Positions 1 to 14,100 of a DNA stretch of 64,000 nucleotides are shown piece by piece (the stretch's first letter is position 1; every line of letters starts with the position of its first letter). The DNA comes from Alligator mississippiensis. Lineage: Eukaryota; Chordata; Crocodylia; Alligatoridae. The position numbers and the translations under genes were made by a program. The stretch covers positions 67,291,181-67,355,180 of the forward strand of contig NC_081829.1 of assembly GCF_030867095.1 (NCBI RefSeq), read 5' to 3'. The notes under the pieces are model-generated. The model was given only the letters and a program-made list of their open reading frames with translations. It made no database searches and was not told the origin of the DNA.

Positions 1-600
1 TCCGCCCAGGTCGGAGGAGGGAGGACAAAAGAGATTCTGTGTGAAGATGTCCAAGCGCTGCGGACCCTCGCGGACCTGGCGCGCCTCCCCTAAGCAGGCA
101 ATAGAGGCAATAGAACCGAGCCTACGGAGCTTTAGCTTCTAGCCTCTCCCCGTCGCCGAGCGCAATCCTAGACGTATCCCTTTCCTGTAACTTCGGACCC
201 GCGGAACCTAAGTAACTCTGGGGAAACTTTTCGAACCCAACCGAACCGGACCCGTGGAGCCTAGCAAACTCCGTGGGAGCAATCGATTTGTCGTGTTCCT
301 CTAGTGAGGATCCAAGAGGGAGCTGTGCCTGGAAACCTGTCCAGCCTACACCAATACCATCTTTGGGTGTAAGTAAACAATCTTTTCAATCAACCATTAT
401 GCCTCCGTAACTAATTCTAACTCGCGTGCGCTAAACCGCCCAGCGGTTCTCTCCAGCCCCGTGTGCCCGGGCTGCTGGCCACAGCCCGTGTGCAACGAAG
501 ACGGGCCCGGCTCGCCCCCGGCTCGCACATGGTGACGGGAATGAGATCGGAATCGCCGCCGCACATGGCGACAAAGGTGGGATCGGGGCGTGGCCCGCAC
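1..600 (+). mobile_element. possible LTR-retroelement end (fossil)
   Basis: This GC- and CpG-rich stretch resembles the R/U5 part of a long terminal repeat followed by a leader, cut off by the window edge. The composition changes sharply around 600-800. A TGG-starting stretch after a CA (near 530) could be the start of a primer-binding site. No second LTR and no coding region are visible, so family and age cannot be set. A host CpG-rich exon or another repeat type is possible. Confidence 0.25.
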
Positions 601-879
601 AAGTGGAATGAGTAGGACACTGGTGAGAGAGGTGGTATGTGAGTGGCCCTCCGGGGCTGTAGAAAAGAGCTACAACTGCATGCAGTTTGCTCTGGCCACA
701 GGCCAGAGAAGTAACACCAGAGTAACATCTGCAAGGCATGGGACCCGTGGAGGGGAGGCCAGAGCAGGTATTAAGGCCCTTGTCAGCAGGGCCAGTAATG
801 GGTAACAACTCTAATATTTTTCCATCAAGGTGTGGCAGCCGGCGAAGACCTGATGAGGAGACACCCTGTTACAGATTTA

Positions 880-1941
880 AAGGAGATTTGGCCAGATTTG
901 GGGTCTGAATCTGAATCGAATCGGGAAACCCATTAAAAGGTCTGAATCAAATCAGAAGCTTCTGAATTGAATTGGAAGCCTCCAAATAGATTCGGAGATT
1001 TGGGCAGTCCCTGCTTACTGTCCGTAGGGAGCTGGACCTGGGCTCCGTGCCAGCAACTAGGGGACGGGGCAGGGGCTGGAGGAGGGGAGGGGAAGGGACC
1101 ATGGGGTGACCCCCACCTGGCCTCATCCCCTGCTGACTCCCCCAACCCTCCCGAGTGTCCCCCCTACTGTCTCTCCCAGCCTCACCCATGGCCGCCCTGC
1201 CTGGCCCCAGCATCCCAGCACTTAAAAAAAAAAAAAAAAAAGCCCCACGCTCACTGGCTGCAGCAGTGGTGATCAGAGCCTCTGGGGGCTTGTGGCAGAG
1301 TGCCCCCATGCAGCATGGGGCAGTGGGGGGCAACGAAGATTGCTGTCTCCCCCTGCCTGGCACTTGCGCGGCAGCTGTCGCATCGCAAGGGTGCAGCACG
1401 GCTCGCCAGGGCCCCATGGAGCTTCGCATACTGTCTGGGAGTTGAGGCAGCTCAGGCAGAGCACTGCCAGGCTCCGGGTGACTGCTGGAGCCACCCCACC
1501 TCCAGGACAATGCGCAGCACTCTGCTGAGCCATGCTGCACATGTACAATGCAATAGCTGCCACGCAGGGGGGACAATCCCCGTACTGCACAGGGGGGCTC
1601 TGCTACAAGTCCGCAGAGGCTCCAATTGCTGCCACTGCAGCTGGTGAGTGCAGGGCTTTTTAAAGAGCTGGGACATTGGGGCCGGGCGGGGCAGCCATAG
1701 GAGGAATTGGGGAAGCGGCTGGGGGGTGGAGCCCCACTTGCCACCGCCACATCCCTGCCACTGCCGCCGCCACCTGTTTGATTCAGAGGAGATTCGGCTC
1801 TATTTGGCGGCCCAATCTCTGAATCTGAATCGGCTGAATCGAATCAGGATGGTGATTCGAATCACTGAGAATCGAATCATTGTCCCTCGAATCGGCCAAA
1901 TCTGAAGCCGAATCCAATACTTGCTGCTTCGCATAGGCCTA
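880..1941 (+). mobile_element. non-autonomous hAT-type element
   Basis: The outer parts (about 880-1010 and 1780-1941) are packed with short GAATC/GATTC motifs. The right end reads GCTTCGCATAGGCCTA, like the ends at 52073-52088 and 45091-45105. The middle (about 1020-1770) is GC-rich, contains an A17 run near 1223, and has no recognisable coding sequence. The left end is unclear and may be lost. The subterminal motifs are probably transposase-binding repeats of the same hAT family that is present as a coding copy at 40109-45105. Confidence 0.6.
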
Positions 1942-3460
1942 GTATTCATAACTCCCATCCCACTTCTTGCAAGGCAAAGTGAAGTGGTATTAGTTCAACT
2001 TGGTACATGGTTCTAGTTTTGCTTCCAATCAGTTCTGGATTCCCCTGCTAAGCAGAGCTAGCAGAAAATGGGAATTTGTATTCCTTGCTACCTGAACATA
2101 CAACCTCTACTGTACTCTCATCACACACACACACACACGGCCTAAACATAGTAGTATCAATAAAATACATTACAAAAGGAATACTATCAGTTTTTTTGTG
2201 CAATTTACAGGTAATGTTAAACATACCAAGACAGAAAATGAAAATCAGATTCAAATCAGGACAGATACACAATGTGGTCACTTCAAAGAAAAGTGGAGTG
2301 TACAGATACCACAGAGCATACACTCCAGAGAAAATGTCATTCTCTAAGATAAGGCTATTTCTGAAGAAGTAGAAGCTGTAAATACAATCACACTGCTGTA
2401 CATGGTGTTGTCAGTTTTACTGGGGGAGGGGAGCCATACCCTTTGTTCACTGCAAGTTGGCTCCTTTGCCACCTCTCCAGTGACCCGGCCTGCAACAGAA
2501 CCTGTTTTAGACATCCTTACTACAGACTAAATATGTTGTGGAGTAAAATATAGTCAATTACTCCATAGTAATAATGTTGTTGGTCAACATTCTAAGTGTT
2601 TGGAGATTAGTTTCTTGCACAACATTATTATTATTATTATATGCTTTATAATCAGACAAAATCCTAAGCAATCCAGTTGTCCAGGGATGTGATAAAATAA
2701 GCCTTTGACTTCACTGTTTTGACAATAAGTCATTACAAGCTATTGGAAGGTTTATAAATCACTTGTTTTGCAAGCTCAATGTAGTTCCTTCTATCAAGAC
2801 TAGCGTCTCTTCTGAAAGTCTCACAAAAGAAGCCAAATATCCAAGGAATGTCTGTTAACTCTAAACAGTGACCTTTTAGAAGCAACGGACACCATGGAAG
2901 TTTACTGTGCTGCTTTGCTCTTATGTTTCATGTATTCAGGACTGGTGCTAGAAACCAAAAGATCATGTAAAGAATGTCTATCTGCTCAAGCCACCCCAGC
3001 CCACTAGAAGCAAAAAAACCAAACGCCTTCCCCCCCCTCCAAAACCCCACCATTATACCAAACACAGATAATCCAGTTTCACTGAAAATATTTAAAGCTT
3101 TAATGAGTACAATGTGCATCGCTTTGCTATGTCATGTACTGTCACAACAGCTGTTCTTACCACTTTAGACTCTTTTAGAGATTTCTTTGCATTACAATAA
3201 TTTTAAAACAAACACCAATGCTAGCAATATAAAGCATGCTTATGGACCCTCTTAAGAGCCATAACTGAAATATCAATCAAGAACTGTTTTCTCTAATTAA
3301 TGTAACCTTAGCCTGAAGGACTCCCTGAGCCTGACCAAGAAGTTTAAAAAAAACAAAAACCCCACGAGTTATGGCTTATATTTTTTCTAACTTCTTTAAA
3401 AATATTCTCCATTACTTGTACATAAATTCAACATTTTAAACACAGAGGAGAAAAGGGCAC
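1942..3460. other. AT-rich non-coding stretch
   Basis: I see no gene or clear repeat here apart from the CA microsatellite at 2122-2138 and a short TTA run near 2625-2640. Confidence 0.6.
2122..2138. repeat. (CA)n microsatellite
   Basis: About eight CA units in a row are visible directly. Confidence 0.9.
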
Positions 3461-3467
3461 TAATGAA

Positions 3468-3690
3468 AAATAGCTACCTTTCAGATGGAGGTTGTGGACT
3501 GGAATTCTGGAGACCTGGGTTCAACTCCTGCTCAACCAAAAAAATATTATGTGACTTTAGACAGGTCACTTTATGCCTCAGCTTCCTGTATGCAAAGCAG
3601 GGACAATACTGCCATGCCCCACAGGGTTGTGAGAAAATTCTACAGTGAAGAACAACATATAAATAGCTAAGATAATAATTGCATCAGCAG
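3468..3690 (+). mobile_element. MIR-like (CORE) SINE
   Basis: The order of blocks follows the MIR consensus. A tRNA-like B-box region (CCTGGGTTCAACTCCTG) is followed by a TGTGACTTTAGACAGGTCA block and a GCCTCAGCTTCCTGTATG block. After these come GGGACAATACTGCC and a GGGTTGTGAGAAAATT tail. This is an ancient amniote SINE that needs LINE L2 for movement. The divergence is high, as expected for its age. It lies downstream of LIPA. Confidence 0.75.
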
Positions 3691-4106
3691 CTAATTAAGC
3701 AATTATGAAAGCATAGTATACCTGAGCCACTAAATAACTGCCCTTGGCCCCTTCTTGGCCAATGTCACATATTGGAGTCTTTTTTTCTCTAGTGGTCATT
3801 CATCCGTGCAAACAAGATTTATTACCAACATCTTCCATCCTTTCCCTTGCAAATCAGAATCTAGTACCAGCATTACAGAAAGTGGTATTTTCTTTTAACC
3901 ATTTTGCAAGGACAAATGGTAAGCAACAATGCTCATCAAGCCTTGAACCTTTAAACATGAAAGACTGTGGTCCAGTTTCAGTGATTCATTATTTTGGATA
4001 CACAGGGAATGACAAACTTATCAAGGCCAAAGAAGCAATTCCATTTGGCACTGCAAAATTGCACCACACTTCTGGGCTAAAACTTTGAACTAAAGTAACC
4101 TATCAT

Positions 4107-4112
4107 TTTATT
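4107..4112 (-). terminator. candidate LIPA poly(A) signal
   Basis: This is the first AATAAA on the minus strand after the LIPA stop codon at 4946-4948. It would give a 3' untranslated region of about 0.85 kb that contains the MITE at 4463-4792. Whether it is used cannot be told from sequence alone. Confidence 0.35.
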
Positions 4113-4462
4113 TTGAAATATGGCTAAATAAAGATTACGGTGCAAGGAAAACAAGAAGATGACTTTTAGAAAGGCTTGCTGTACTGCCAGTGCCAAAAAT
4201 ATCTCTTCAATAGCACCAGTGACAAAATCTGGGAGGTCGTTTTTAAATATCTGTGGAGGTATTGTTCAAGGTGAAGTACTTATTCTTTGAACTTTCAAGC
4301 TGTTGAAATGATGAGTGTGTTAATTTGTCTTTCAAACCTATCCTTAAATCTGCATGAATGTAATGCCTCCATGGTTGAAGGTCCCGCTGCTGTCTTCTCA
4401 ACTTCATGAAAACAGCAGGATAGGAAAAAGAATTTTGTGGTGAGAGAGAAATAATACTCTGT

Positions 4463-4792
4463 GGGCACATCTACACACGTGCATTTACTGCACAATAACC
4501 AAAATTACTGCACAGTACAGGTTTGCATCTACATGTGCACGCCCATACTGTACAGTAAATATGGCAATTTACTCTGACTTGAGCGTAAATTCGATACCTG
4601 CATCATGCAGATATCAAATTTATGCCCAATTAGTTACTGCACAGTAACATACATGTAGATGCCTTGCTATGCAGTAACACTGTACACACTTTAATGCCTG
4701 TACGCGTAGATGCCGGCCTACTACTGCTTACTGTGAAGTAACTCACTGCACAGTAAATTTAAGCCAGCATAAATGCACGTGTAGACATGCCC
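4463..4792. mobile_element. palindromic MITE with CTACAC-type ends
   Basis: The ends form an imperfect inverted repeat of about 25 bp (GGGCACATCTACACACGTGC on the left, GCACGTGTAGACATGCCC on the right). Between them are many TACTGCACAGTA-like palindromic motifs. Flanks allow either a 3-bp (TGT) or a 5-bp (CTGTG) target duplication, depending on where the terminal G is placed. There is no coding capacity. Related copies lie at 13700-13941, 37988-38232 and 63584-63812. Confidence 0.7.
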
Positions 4793-4945
4793 TGTGTATG
4801 CCAAAAACAGATATTAATCCATTTCGGTAGTAATTATAGGCATTTTAAAAATGCATCATAAATAAAGATCTATTTGCTCTTGCCATAAAAATAAACATTT
4901 CAAAAGAGGAATTTAGAAAGATTAATCCCCAAGATACCAGACAGT

Positions 4946-5179
4946 TCACAGAAATTTTTTCATCAGGTTAATGATTTCATTATACATGTACTTGGGTGCA
5001 TCAAGACCCCAGATGAAGTCCAAATGTTCCCATTCAGGAATATTTTTGTAGTAAACCAAGTTTGGGATCTGAGAGCGCAACACGTTCACATCCTTTGGGT
5101 CTGCAAGCCAGTCATGTCCACCAGTCCACACAGCAGTTGGCACAGTCATTGCTTTTACTTTGTAGAAGGGAGGTGTGGT
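4946..5179 (-). CDS. LIPA: LIPA last coding exon (exon 10)
   Basis: This exon encodes 77 residues and the stop. It starts after a CTCCCTCCCTAG acceptor with [18 protein letters not shown] and holds the catalytic Asp (DWLADP) and His (EHLDF) regions of the alpha/beta-hydrolase. It ends NLMKKFL. The preceding intron (5180-7063) contains repeat debris but no other exon. Confidence 0.96.
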   Translation of the reverse strand, partial: TTPPFYKVKAMTVPTAVWTGGHDWLADPKDVNVLRSQIPNLVYYKNIPEWEHLDFIWGLDAPKYMYNEIINLMKKFL

Positions 5180-8100
5180 CTAGGGAGGGAGAAAACAAAT
5201 CTTACATAAATTCATTCACCCCTTGTTAAAAAGAGACAGCTCAAACCTTAGAAAGAACAAGTCTGCAAGGTTCTTATCTACCAATAGTGCATCACACTGA
5301 CAAGTGCAAAAAGGAAGACAGAAGCCATAATCCAAGCCTCTCCTCTCTCTTTGCTTTTGAGTAACAGAAGCCTGGGAAGCACGGGTCACTTCAAAGGAAA
5401 GTCTAACTCCAGACTGTCATATTAAGGTTGGCTCAATGGAAAGGATAAAGCTTTCCAAGGTTAAAAGCTAGCAAGAGAGAAAGGTGGAAGAAAAAATAGT
5501 TTACCAAACTGAATTAATTTTAATCTCAAACCTGACTGTATAGGTGAATATGTGAATAAATACATATTTCAATGGTTTCCAACTCTTTTAGGGTGCTGCT
5601 ACACATTACCTTTATGCTATATTAAGTGCCATGGCATGCTGAGTGGTATTAATGTTAGAACAAACTTTGAGCAGTCACACATTAAGGTTTAACATCATCT
5701 GACCTGCACAACTGTGACTTGCCACTAGAGGGCAGGACAGCCAGGATGCCTGTTCTAGGTGGAAGAGGATGGTTGTGGGGATGGAAGCATGAAATTGGGA
5801 GGCAGAAAGGCATGGTGGGTAGGGTCTGTGGTGAAATGAAGGAAATCAGCCTCTGAAGTGAAATGCAAGTAATAAAACCCCAAAGAATAAAATGAAAAAA
5901 GTGAAAAATAATAAAAAAGAAAAGTCTTGGTGTTAATGAACTGGGACTGTTTTAGGAGTGGGGGGTTATTGGGGAGCCAAATCTGCAGGGGTTGTTCTGC
6001 CCCAGCTGGCACTGTTTACACTGCTAGCTACTTACACTGCTAGCACAGGGTCACATCCCCTAGGGCCAGGATGGGGAGTTGGCTTGATGTACCTGACCAC
6101 AATACAGTTTGTGGGGTAGAAAATCTTCCACATAGAATAGGAAGCAGGGAGAAGGCACAGTGCATTCTGGGATGCTGGAGGACTCAAAATTGATCATTTT
6201 ATTTCTGTGGAACAGTCACACAGTATTATGTTATAACTTTAAGATGCCTAGAGGGTGCTTAGCATTAGTTTTCGTGCTTTAGTTTGTGGAAACTCCCGCA
6301 TTAAGAGCTCTTAGTATAGCCTAAAGATAACATGCAGCAACACCCTCATACTCAAAGCACCTCTCAGAAAATGCCAGCTCTTAGTTTTGAGTTGTTTTTT
6401 TACTTCAGTAATATAATAAAGCAATTCTTTTGTTGCAAAGACCTCAAAAAGACCACAACAGAGCAGAATGGTTTTAACACTTCTATTTGAAATCTCAGGG
6501 ATTATCTTGTGAGATACCCTCAAAATATCTCAACTATGGCACTCTTCTTGAGAATCACAGTTCTAGCCTGTATTACATTAAGTTAATTTCAGTTACTAAG
6601 GTAATTAAGGAAAAGTTTTTAGTGCTATGCATAGGATGCCAGAAGATCATGGAATGCAAATGAAACCTCAGGATTTAAGGAGGCTGAAGATTGGACGGAA
6701 CAACAAAATTAAAATTTCCTCTGATGAAAGTGCTGTGAGTTCATTAGTGATCTAAGCAGAATGAACTTTGGTTAAAACCAGTTCAAAAGGCTTCCCCTCC
6801 AACAAGAGTGTACCATCATGCTTTTTAGTAGAGAGCCTACTCAGAGGGAAATGTCCACTAAACAATTATATCCTACAGTGCCCACCTTTTTTGACAGGTC
6901 TCCCTCCTGAGCACTAACCCAGGCTTCAGCCTGCTTAACTTAAGCAGTTAAGCAAGCTGCTTACCATAGCCTGACAGGATACTCTGGGCATGTATATTCT
7001 GCCAGTACCTTCAAAGCTTTCATTTGTCTCCCAAGACTAAGTTTTAAGTTAAGCTATCTTTACCTGGTTATAGTGAAACCAATTTGCAGCTCTGCTTCCC
7101 CAGTCATAAGCTTGGAGTTGACCAGATTTCACAGCCTAAAAGCAAATACATGATAACATAATGTCAGCAAATACATGAGTGAAAGACCTTGCACCAAGGA
7201 AATGTAAAGAAATAAAAATACATATTAACTGAAGAAGTGTCCAGTCATCTATAAAATGAGTGCCACAAAACAAGGCACCAAGGTACTGACCAGAAACAAT
7301 ATGTAGTTATCCAGACTTTCAGGGGTGCACACATATATGTGCTAGGTCTGATCCACAATAGAGGGTGCACCATCAGACATGACTGTACATATAGGCACTT
7401 CTGAAAATCTTGTTCATTGTAAGCACAGCTTGAGCAGAGTTTTGTTCTCATAAGCTGTTATTTCGGAGCATTTGTATTGCAACATATACCCACTTAATTC
7501 AGTCATGTAATCAGCTGAGCCATTTTCGCAATAAGCATTTCAGTAACTGCCAATTTTGAGAACAAGTATGAATCAGAGCAGAAGGGATATGCTGCAAGCC
7601 AGGCCAACTTCTCACAGTTTTTAACTATATAAAAGTAAACAGGTACTGTTTAAGCTTACTTACAGCCAGTTTCAGAATTCTACTCAGAATCTTTTTAAGA
7701 AATACCCTCATTTCTGTTAAACACTACAATGTTCTATAAACAAGCTAGGGTTAGAGGCACTTCAGATTTTGAATGTTCTACCTGGCTCCAGTGAATCATG
7801 TTTTGTACAGATGTCCCTGCAGGGCAGTGTGTTGAATACACATCAACTCGGCTCTGCAAGAAAAAAACAGTCTATCAGAATTGTCATCTCAAAGTGCAAT
7901 AGTTCCAACCCTTACTGCTTTCTTTGCAACTGAATAGAACAGTTCAAAAGAATAATGAATGATACATTGTAATTGGACAGTTGGGTGCATACAATAAGCA
8001 CAAACTAGACAGGATGCTTAAGTCTTGAAGAATATTAACCACTAATTAAAGAATGTGGTCAACTTCAGAGTTTGCGGGGGGGAGGGGGAGGGTTGTTTGT

Positions 8101-11100
8101 TTGTTCATTTTGGGGTTTTTTTACATTTCTTAAAACAATAAGACTAAGGAGGTTTCATTTTTTTTTTATTTCAAAGAAAATGCCAGGAATGTGAAGGTAA
8201 GCAGAGAAAAGCCTTCCCCTGACACCCTGTGAACTCAGACAATAGTTCTGTTCACGTGCACAATAAGAATTTCTAAAAGGAGACGGGAACTAGAAAACCT
8301 AGCTTCATTGCCCCAGCTGAAAGGAACACTAAAACAAAGTAGCAGTGACAAAAAGTAAACTAAATGTCGAAAGAAATATAGGTTTTTGATATTGTATGCC
8401 AGTCTTAAGACACCAATTTTTTTTTTGAAAACAGGTTGACTTTAAATTTGGCAGTAATGGGCATGAAGTATTTTTATATCATATGCAAATTTTAAAAGTG
8501 TTAAATATGAGTAGCACTTTAACACTTTTTTATTAATTTTAAGTGCCTCTTTCTTCTAATGGTTTAAATAGACTATTCAATCAAACAAAAGCAGGCTGTT
8601 AATCTAATTTTGATTTATTAGACTTCCATTTTCCTGCAAGTCAAAGCTTGGGTTGAAGAGTTAGGTACCTAATCAGTCCAAAAATAGTTGGTCAATCATT
8701 TTCAAATAATGGTCAAGTACTTCAAGCATTAATTTATTATAACAGCAAAGAGAGACTTCAATCTTCAACAGCTTATACATTTATGCTAAAAGAAATACAA
8801 ATTAACTGATATTGTGAAACAGTGACATTAAATTCTAAACAATTGTAATGATTATAACTAACAAGAATAGCTGAGTATAAATGTGACTGGTGTTCTTCTG
8901 AACTTAACAGTTCTTCTTTTCCTCGACCTTTATCCCAGAACTCCAAGATCAGCCCTTACTCCTGCACTTGCTAACAGTCGATACAATAATGCAGTAAAAA
9001 AAAGGTAGGACACCACATAAAGAAGGGTGATTTTGGCTTCAAGTTTGACTTCGGTCAGAAAATAGATGTTTGTTATCTGTCCGGTCAACTGACTGGCTTG
9101 CCAATCCTACTTAACATCCAGAAAAGTGTGACCACATGAATCAACATGACTAAAATCTCAGACCCAGATCTATAGCTATGAAAAATTGTGGGACTAGGAC
9201 AGGTCATTCTACAACAAATTCAGTACTTTGTTTCGTATAAAAAATTGCAGTCACTTTTTTAGATAAAATTCTGTAATATAGCCTTCCACCAAGGATGAAA
9301 TCATTGCCCCACTGAGTTCAGCAACAAGACTCCTGCTAAGCTTTAACGGAGCTGGGATTTCCATCACAGGGGCTTGTCCTACAGTTTTAATAAAGTTTAA
9401 AGAATGGAGAAAACACTTAATTGAAGTTAAAAATGCATAGAGAATATCAGAATGTGCTTATTCATCACTCTCTCAATTGGCTACTACTTGTAGAATGGCT
9501 AGCCCAATTCACTCTGCCTGCCCCAGTGCTGACCAGCACCTAGAATCTTTATACAGATTCTTACAGATCTGTTCTGATTCATCCTCCAAATGCTGTTTGT
9601 CATGGCGGGGTCCTCACGGAGGGCCGTGATCTCCTTGAGGCCCTCTCACCGCGCTACTTAGGCCCGAGGGCACCCTCCACTCTCGCCCGCCACGTCTTGC
9701 TGGAATATGTAATAGGGAGGCTGCCTTGTGTTTCCTCGGGCACGTAAGCTCCTGGACCCCTCGTGGGTCGCCCCGTACGATGGGTGCTACTCAAGCACCC
9801 CAGCCTTATGGGCTGCGCGTGGCTCCTACCAGCCCCTAATATCACGCCCCAGGCCTCGCAGATGTAATAGACGTTGTTAGGTCTGTACGCCCGCTTGCCG
9901 GGCCTCCTCTAAAGTGTAGCCCACTCTGGGCTCTCTCTCTCGCACCCAGCCTCTCACTGGGACTCTCGTCCACTCTGGGACTCCCTAGCGGGCCTCGGCC
10001 CTTCCCTGGCCAACCGCACGGGTACCCTCTCTGACCCCGGCTCACCGCGCTGCTACTCCCTGTCTTCTCAGGGGCAACCGCAGCGCCCTGCCTCGGTCTG
10101 AGGGGTGTTGCTGCACTAGCCTGCGGCCAGGCTCGCTGTGCCCGTCTCGGGCTCCTCGATATGGCCCTTCTCTAGGGCTCCTCAGTAATGGCCCTTCTCT
10201 AGGGCTCCTCAGTATGGCGCTCCCCCCCTCTTTGGGGCTTGCCGTGCCCCCACGGGGCTTCTCAATAACACGGTGTGGCGCGCCCCCTCTTTGGGGTTCG
10301 CCGTGCCCACCCTGGGCTGCTCAATGAAATTGCCCCTCGCTCTGGGGCTGGGGTCTATGTACCCCGCATGCGATCCGGGGTCTATGTCCCCCGTCTGCAA
10401 CCTACCGGTTGCACCCACGACCCACTGGCCGCGCTCCTCGCCGCCAGCTGCTCACGCCCTGGCGTGCGAGCTGCGTCTTCCCTGGCGCTATGCAGATAAT
10501 GCGCCCTCTTGGCACTAGGGCACCCCACACTCTCTGGGGTCCCTATAGTTGAGGCCTCCTCCAACCCCTACAGCCTCACCCAAGCCTCCGGGTGTAATAA
10601 CAAAGTCAAACAAACTCACAAGCCCCTAGGCTGTAACACAAATGCAAGCTCAAGCCGTCTGGCTATAACTCAAACCCAAAGCCCTATGGCCATAACAACA
10701 TTGCTCCATATGACCATGGTACTTGCTGCTAGGCTCCTTTCCACGTCCTCACTCCCAGAGCTCCTGCCTCCCAGGCTGCTGGCAGAGAACTGCTAACCTG
10801 GCTTCAGCCCTGGGCTTTACAAAGGCCAGGCCCTGCCCCCTTCTGGCCAGCTGCTCCTGATTAGTTGCCCTGGCAACTTGCAGCTGTGCTCATTAGGCAC
10901 TGCCAGGGCTCTCTCCCTGGCAATTTCTCCTCTCCAGGAGCAGAGCACCGAGGTGCCCTGCGACACTGTTCATCTCTACAAATGGATTTAAAAATGAAAC
11001 TATGAAACTCTTATTATTCTAAGAGGAGGTTTCTTGTTTTCATGATCAGTCCTATGAACTCAGCCTGAGATTGGAAAAGCAAAATGAAGCCTTCCTTTTT

Positions 11101-14100
11101 GAGCAACAAAGGTTCTGTGAGTCAAATTATGTCCTAAGTGACACTTGTGCCCTCATCAAGTTTTAAAATGATATCCCCAGTGACAGCTTTCTTCAAAAGA
11201 TTTGCGTAGATACAACTAATTAGGATTTAGAAGGGATCACGAAAAAAAAGCTACATACAGACCCATGACTGTACTTAATCAACATGTCAGCAATAAAGCC
11301 CACTGTTTCCTGTGCCTTAACTTTTTCTTTGGAGTTCAAGGTATAAATTGGCCAAGCAAGAAGCACTTATGAATATTGATTTTTACTCCTCACTTCTAAA
11401 AGGGAGTAAGAATTCCTGTTTCATTTCCCATGCCATTAATTCTCATCTTCATTTGTTTCCAACCACACTCCAACCAATTTGTTTCCATCCACACTTCAAC
11501 AACATGCAAAATTTTGTTTCTTCCGCTTTTAACAACCAGACTTGGTACAGTTGGATTCTCATCTATAGCAAGAAAGATACTCATTCAAACTGAAAGTATT
11601 ATACTTTTCTAAAAAATTGTATGTGACATACACACACCATTGTACGTTAGGAGGAGGAGGCACAAAAAAGCCCCTAAAAACCTGTTAAGTATATTCAGAA
11701 CATACCATATTTAAATTTCTTTCATTAAAGCCACAGAGAAGAAAGAAGATATTGCCACAAAGGTCATCAAGTAATTTGTGGGTACAAATATGGGTAGCAA
11801 GCCACTTCTGTATCCAATTTTGGGGCAGGAATTGTTTCTTTCCAAATATAATCTGTAAAACAACAAGCACAGGGAACATACACAACAGTATAAATTGATT
11901 TACCTTTACATGTTATGCTATAGTTTAATTGAGATAATTACTTCTTAAGACCTGTGATATGAAGGAATGTCCACCATATTAATCTAAGTTATAAGTCTGC
12001 TGTGAAATTTATGATCAGTATCTTTGTGATCAGGATACATAATGGTAACTCAAAAAACAAACAAACAAAAAAGAACAATACACGTGAACTGGACCAATCA
12101 TTAAATCAATTCCAACCTTTTAGGTTCTAAACTGTTTTGAAATCATTATAACAGAGGAAGAGTGTAATATTTCCTTCCTATAGGAACTGCATGGGGCTAA
12201 AACATTTTAAGCCGCACCTCCTAAATTCTGATGGTCTTTATGGGAGTTTTTACATGAGTTCCGGAGGTGGAGGGGGCACTTCAATTAGAGTGGCCCCAGA
12301 GCCACTAATTAAAGCACCCACAGCGTCTTGTGTATCAGCGTCCCCATGCTTCAAAATGGCAGCGGGGGCGTTTTCACTAAAGTTCGTTGAATAAGCTTTA
12401 GTTAAAGCTTAGTTAAAGCTTTAGTTAAAGTTTAGTTAAAGCACCCCCACCATTTTGAAGCATAGGGACACTGATACGAAGATGCAGAGGCTGCTGGAGG
12501 CATGCTAATTAGCACAGTCCAGCAGATTCAGTTGCATCTGCTCTGATGTGCTGTAATTAGAGCACATCAGAGCAGCCTCTTTGCATGTATACAAGCGAAT
12601 TAATATGCTAGCTGTGTTTTCAAAACTTCCTCAATTCAGAGCATGTGAATAAAAACAAAGCTGGGTTATAGGGCAGCTTCCTCATTAGATATTTTTAAAA
12701 CATCCACGGGTTTGAACATCTCACAAAGTGCCCTAGCAAAGCACATGACCTCACCTGCTGATTTGTGGGTAGCTGTGTACTCCCATGCTAATTTTTTTTA
12801 TATACGTTGTTATGACCAGGCCAAGTTATATGGACATGGGGATTTCTAGAAAATAAATCATCTCAGCTGGAAGCATTGAGCAGTTTATAGAACTGATTAA
12901 GCATCCATACTCATTATGAGAAGAAGAACACAGGAAGCAAACAGGTATTATTCTGCCCATGTTATTTGTCTGAGGAAAGAAAAGGAGCTAGAAACAAGTG
13001 AAATTCACAAAAAACATCTGTTGGAGGTATATCCTGCAGTTTCAAAAGGGCCTGAGAATCAACAAATGACATCCAACACTCAAGTTCCAATCTGCAGTAA
13101 CTTGTATGACCCTCTGTGTGGAAACTGTGTGGTGCGTGTGAACTGCATAGACCCTGCAGATAGCATGAAATGCATGGTGAATGTTCCTGTTAAGTGGAGT
13201 TTCTGCCAAAACTTGTTTAACCAAAACAAATGTATTAAACTATGTAGGTTCTCCAAGAGATATTTTGATTTAATGGATTAGAGCACAAGAATATAAAGGA
13301 TACAGGAACGTCTACATAAAGCCTGAAAAACGTGGAGGCAATTGTAAAGCAGATCTGCAGAAGCTGGAGGCAAAACTAAAAATCACTCTGCACAATTACA
13401 AAGGAAACCACATGACTATTAAAATCTACCAATAAATTAACCATGGTTTGTTAGAAACAGAAGTAGTAAAACCATGAGCAAATGAGTAAATGTATTTCTG
13501 ATCGTTTCAACTAAAGCTTGCAAGATATACTTTGTTTTTTACTTTTGACCGAATTCTGCTCTCATACATATTTAGATTTCTTAGAAATTCTTTTGTTGTT
13601 GCTTCCCATTTTGAAGGCTATTTATGTCTTTGTGTCAGACACATCCTATGTAAAAAAATAGTTTTTTCTAACTGTATGAGACGTGACATCAAAGCATCCC
13701 TTAAGTGACAAATGCAGGTATCAAATTTAGGCATGAACAGTTAAAGTGCATTAACTTATGTACAGATGCATTAAAGCACATTAACACTGCGTATGTGGAC
13801 TGACTTGGGACTAACTATAGTTCCAAATTAGTCCGCCCACAGAGTTAATGCGTTTTAAATGCCTGTACATGCAGCCGCTTGTCTAAACCCGCTTAATGCA
13901 CATTACATTTAGACATGCTTAAATGCATGTGTAGATGCCCATTCTCTGGTAACCAACTTTAAAACTGAAAAGAAATATACTTTTCCTGAGTTTTGAAAAA
14001 GTATTTTGACTGAAATGCTTACCTTAAGCATCAGGTCTGGAATCTTTCCCAGTTTTACCAGAGGGCTATTGGAGAATCTGACTGTGGCTACAGGTGCCAA

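Noticed and set aside
947-1750. 267-codon minus-strand frame
   Set aside because: It is inside a non-autonomous hAT copy, includes a poly-Phe run from a poly-A/T tract, and has no domain.
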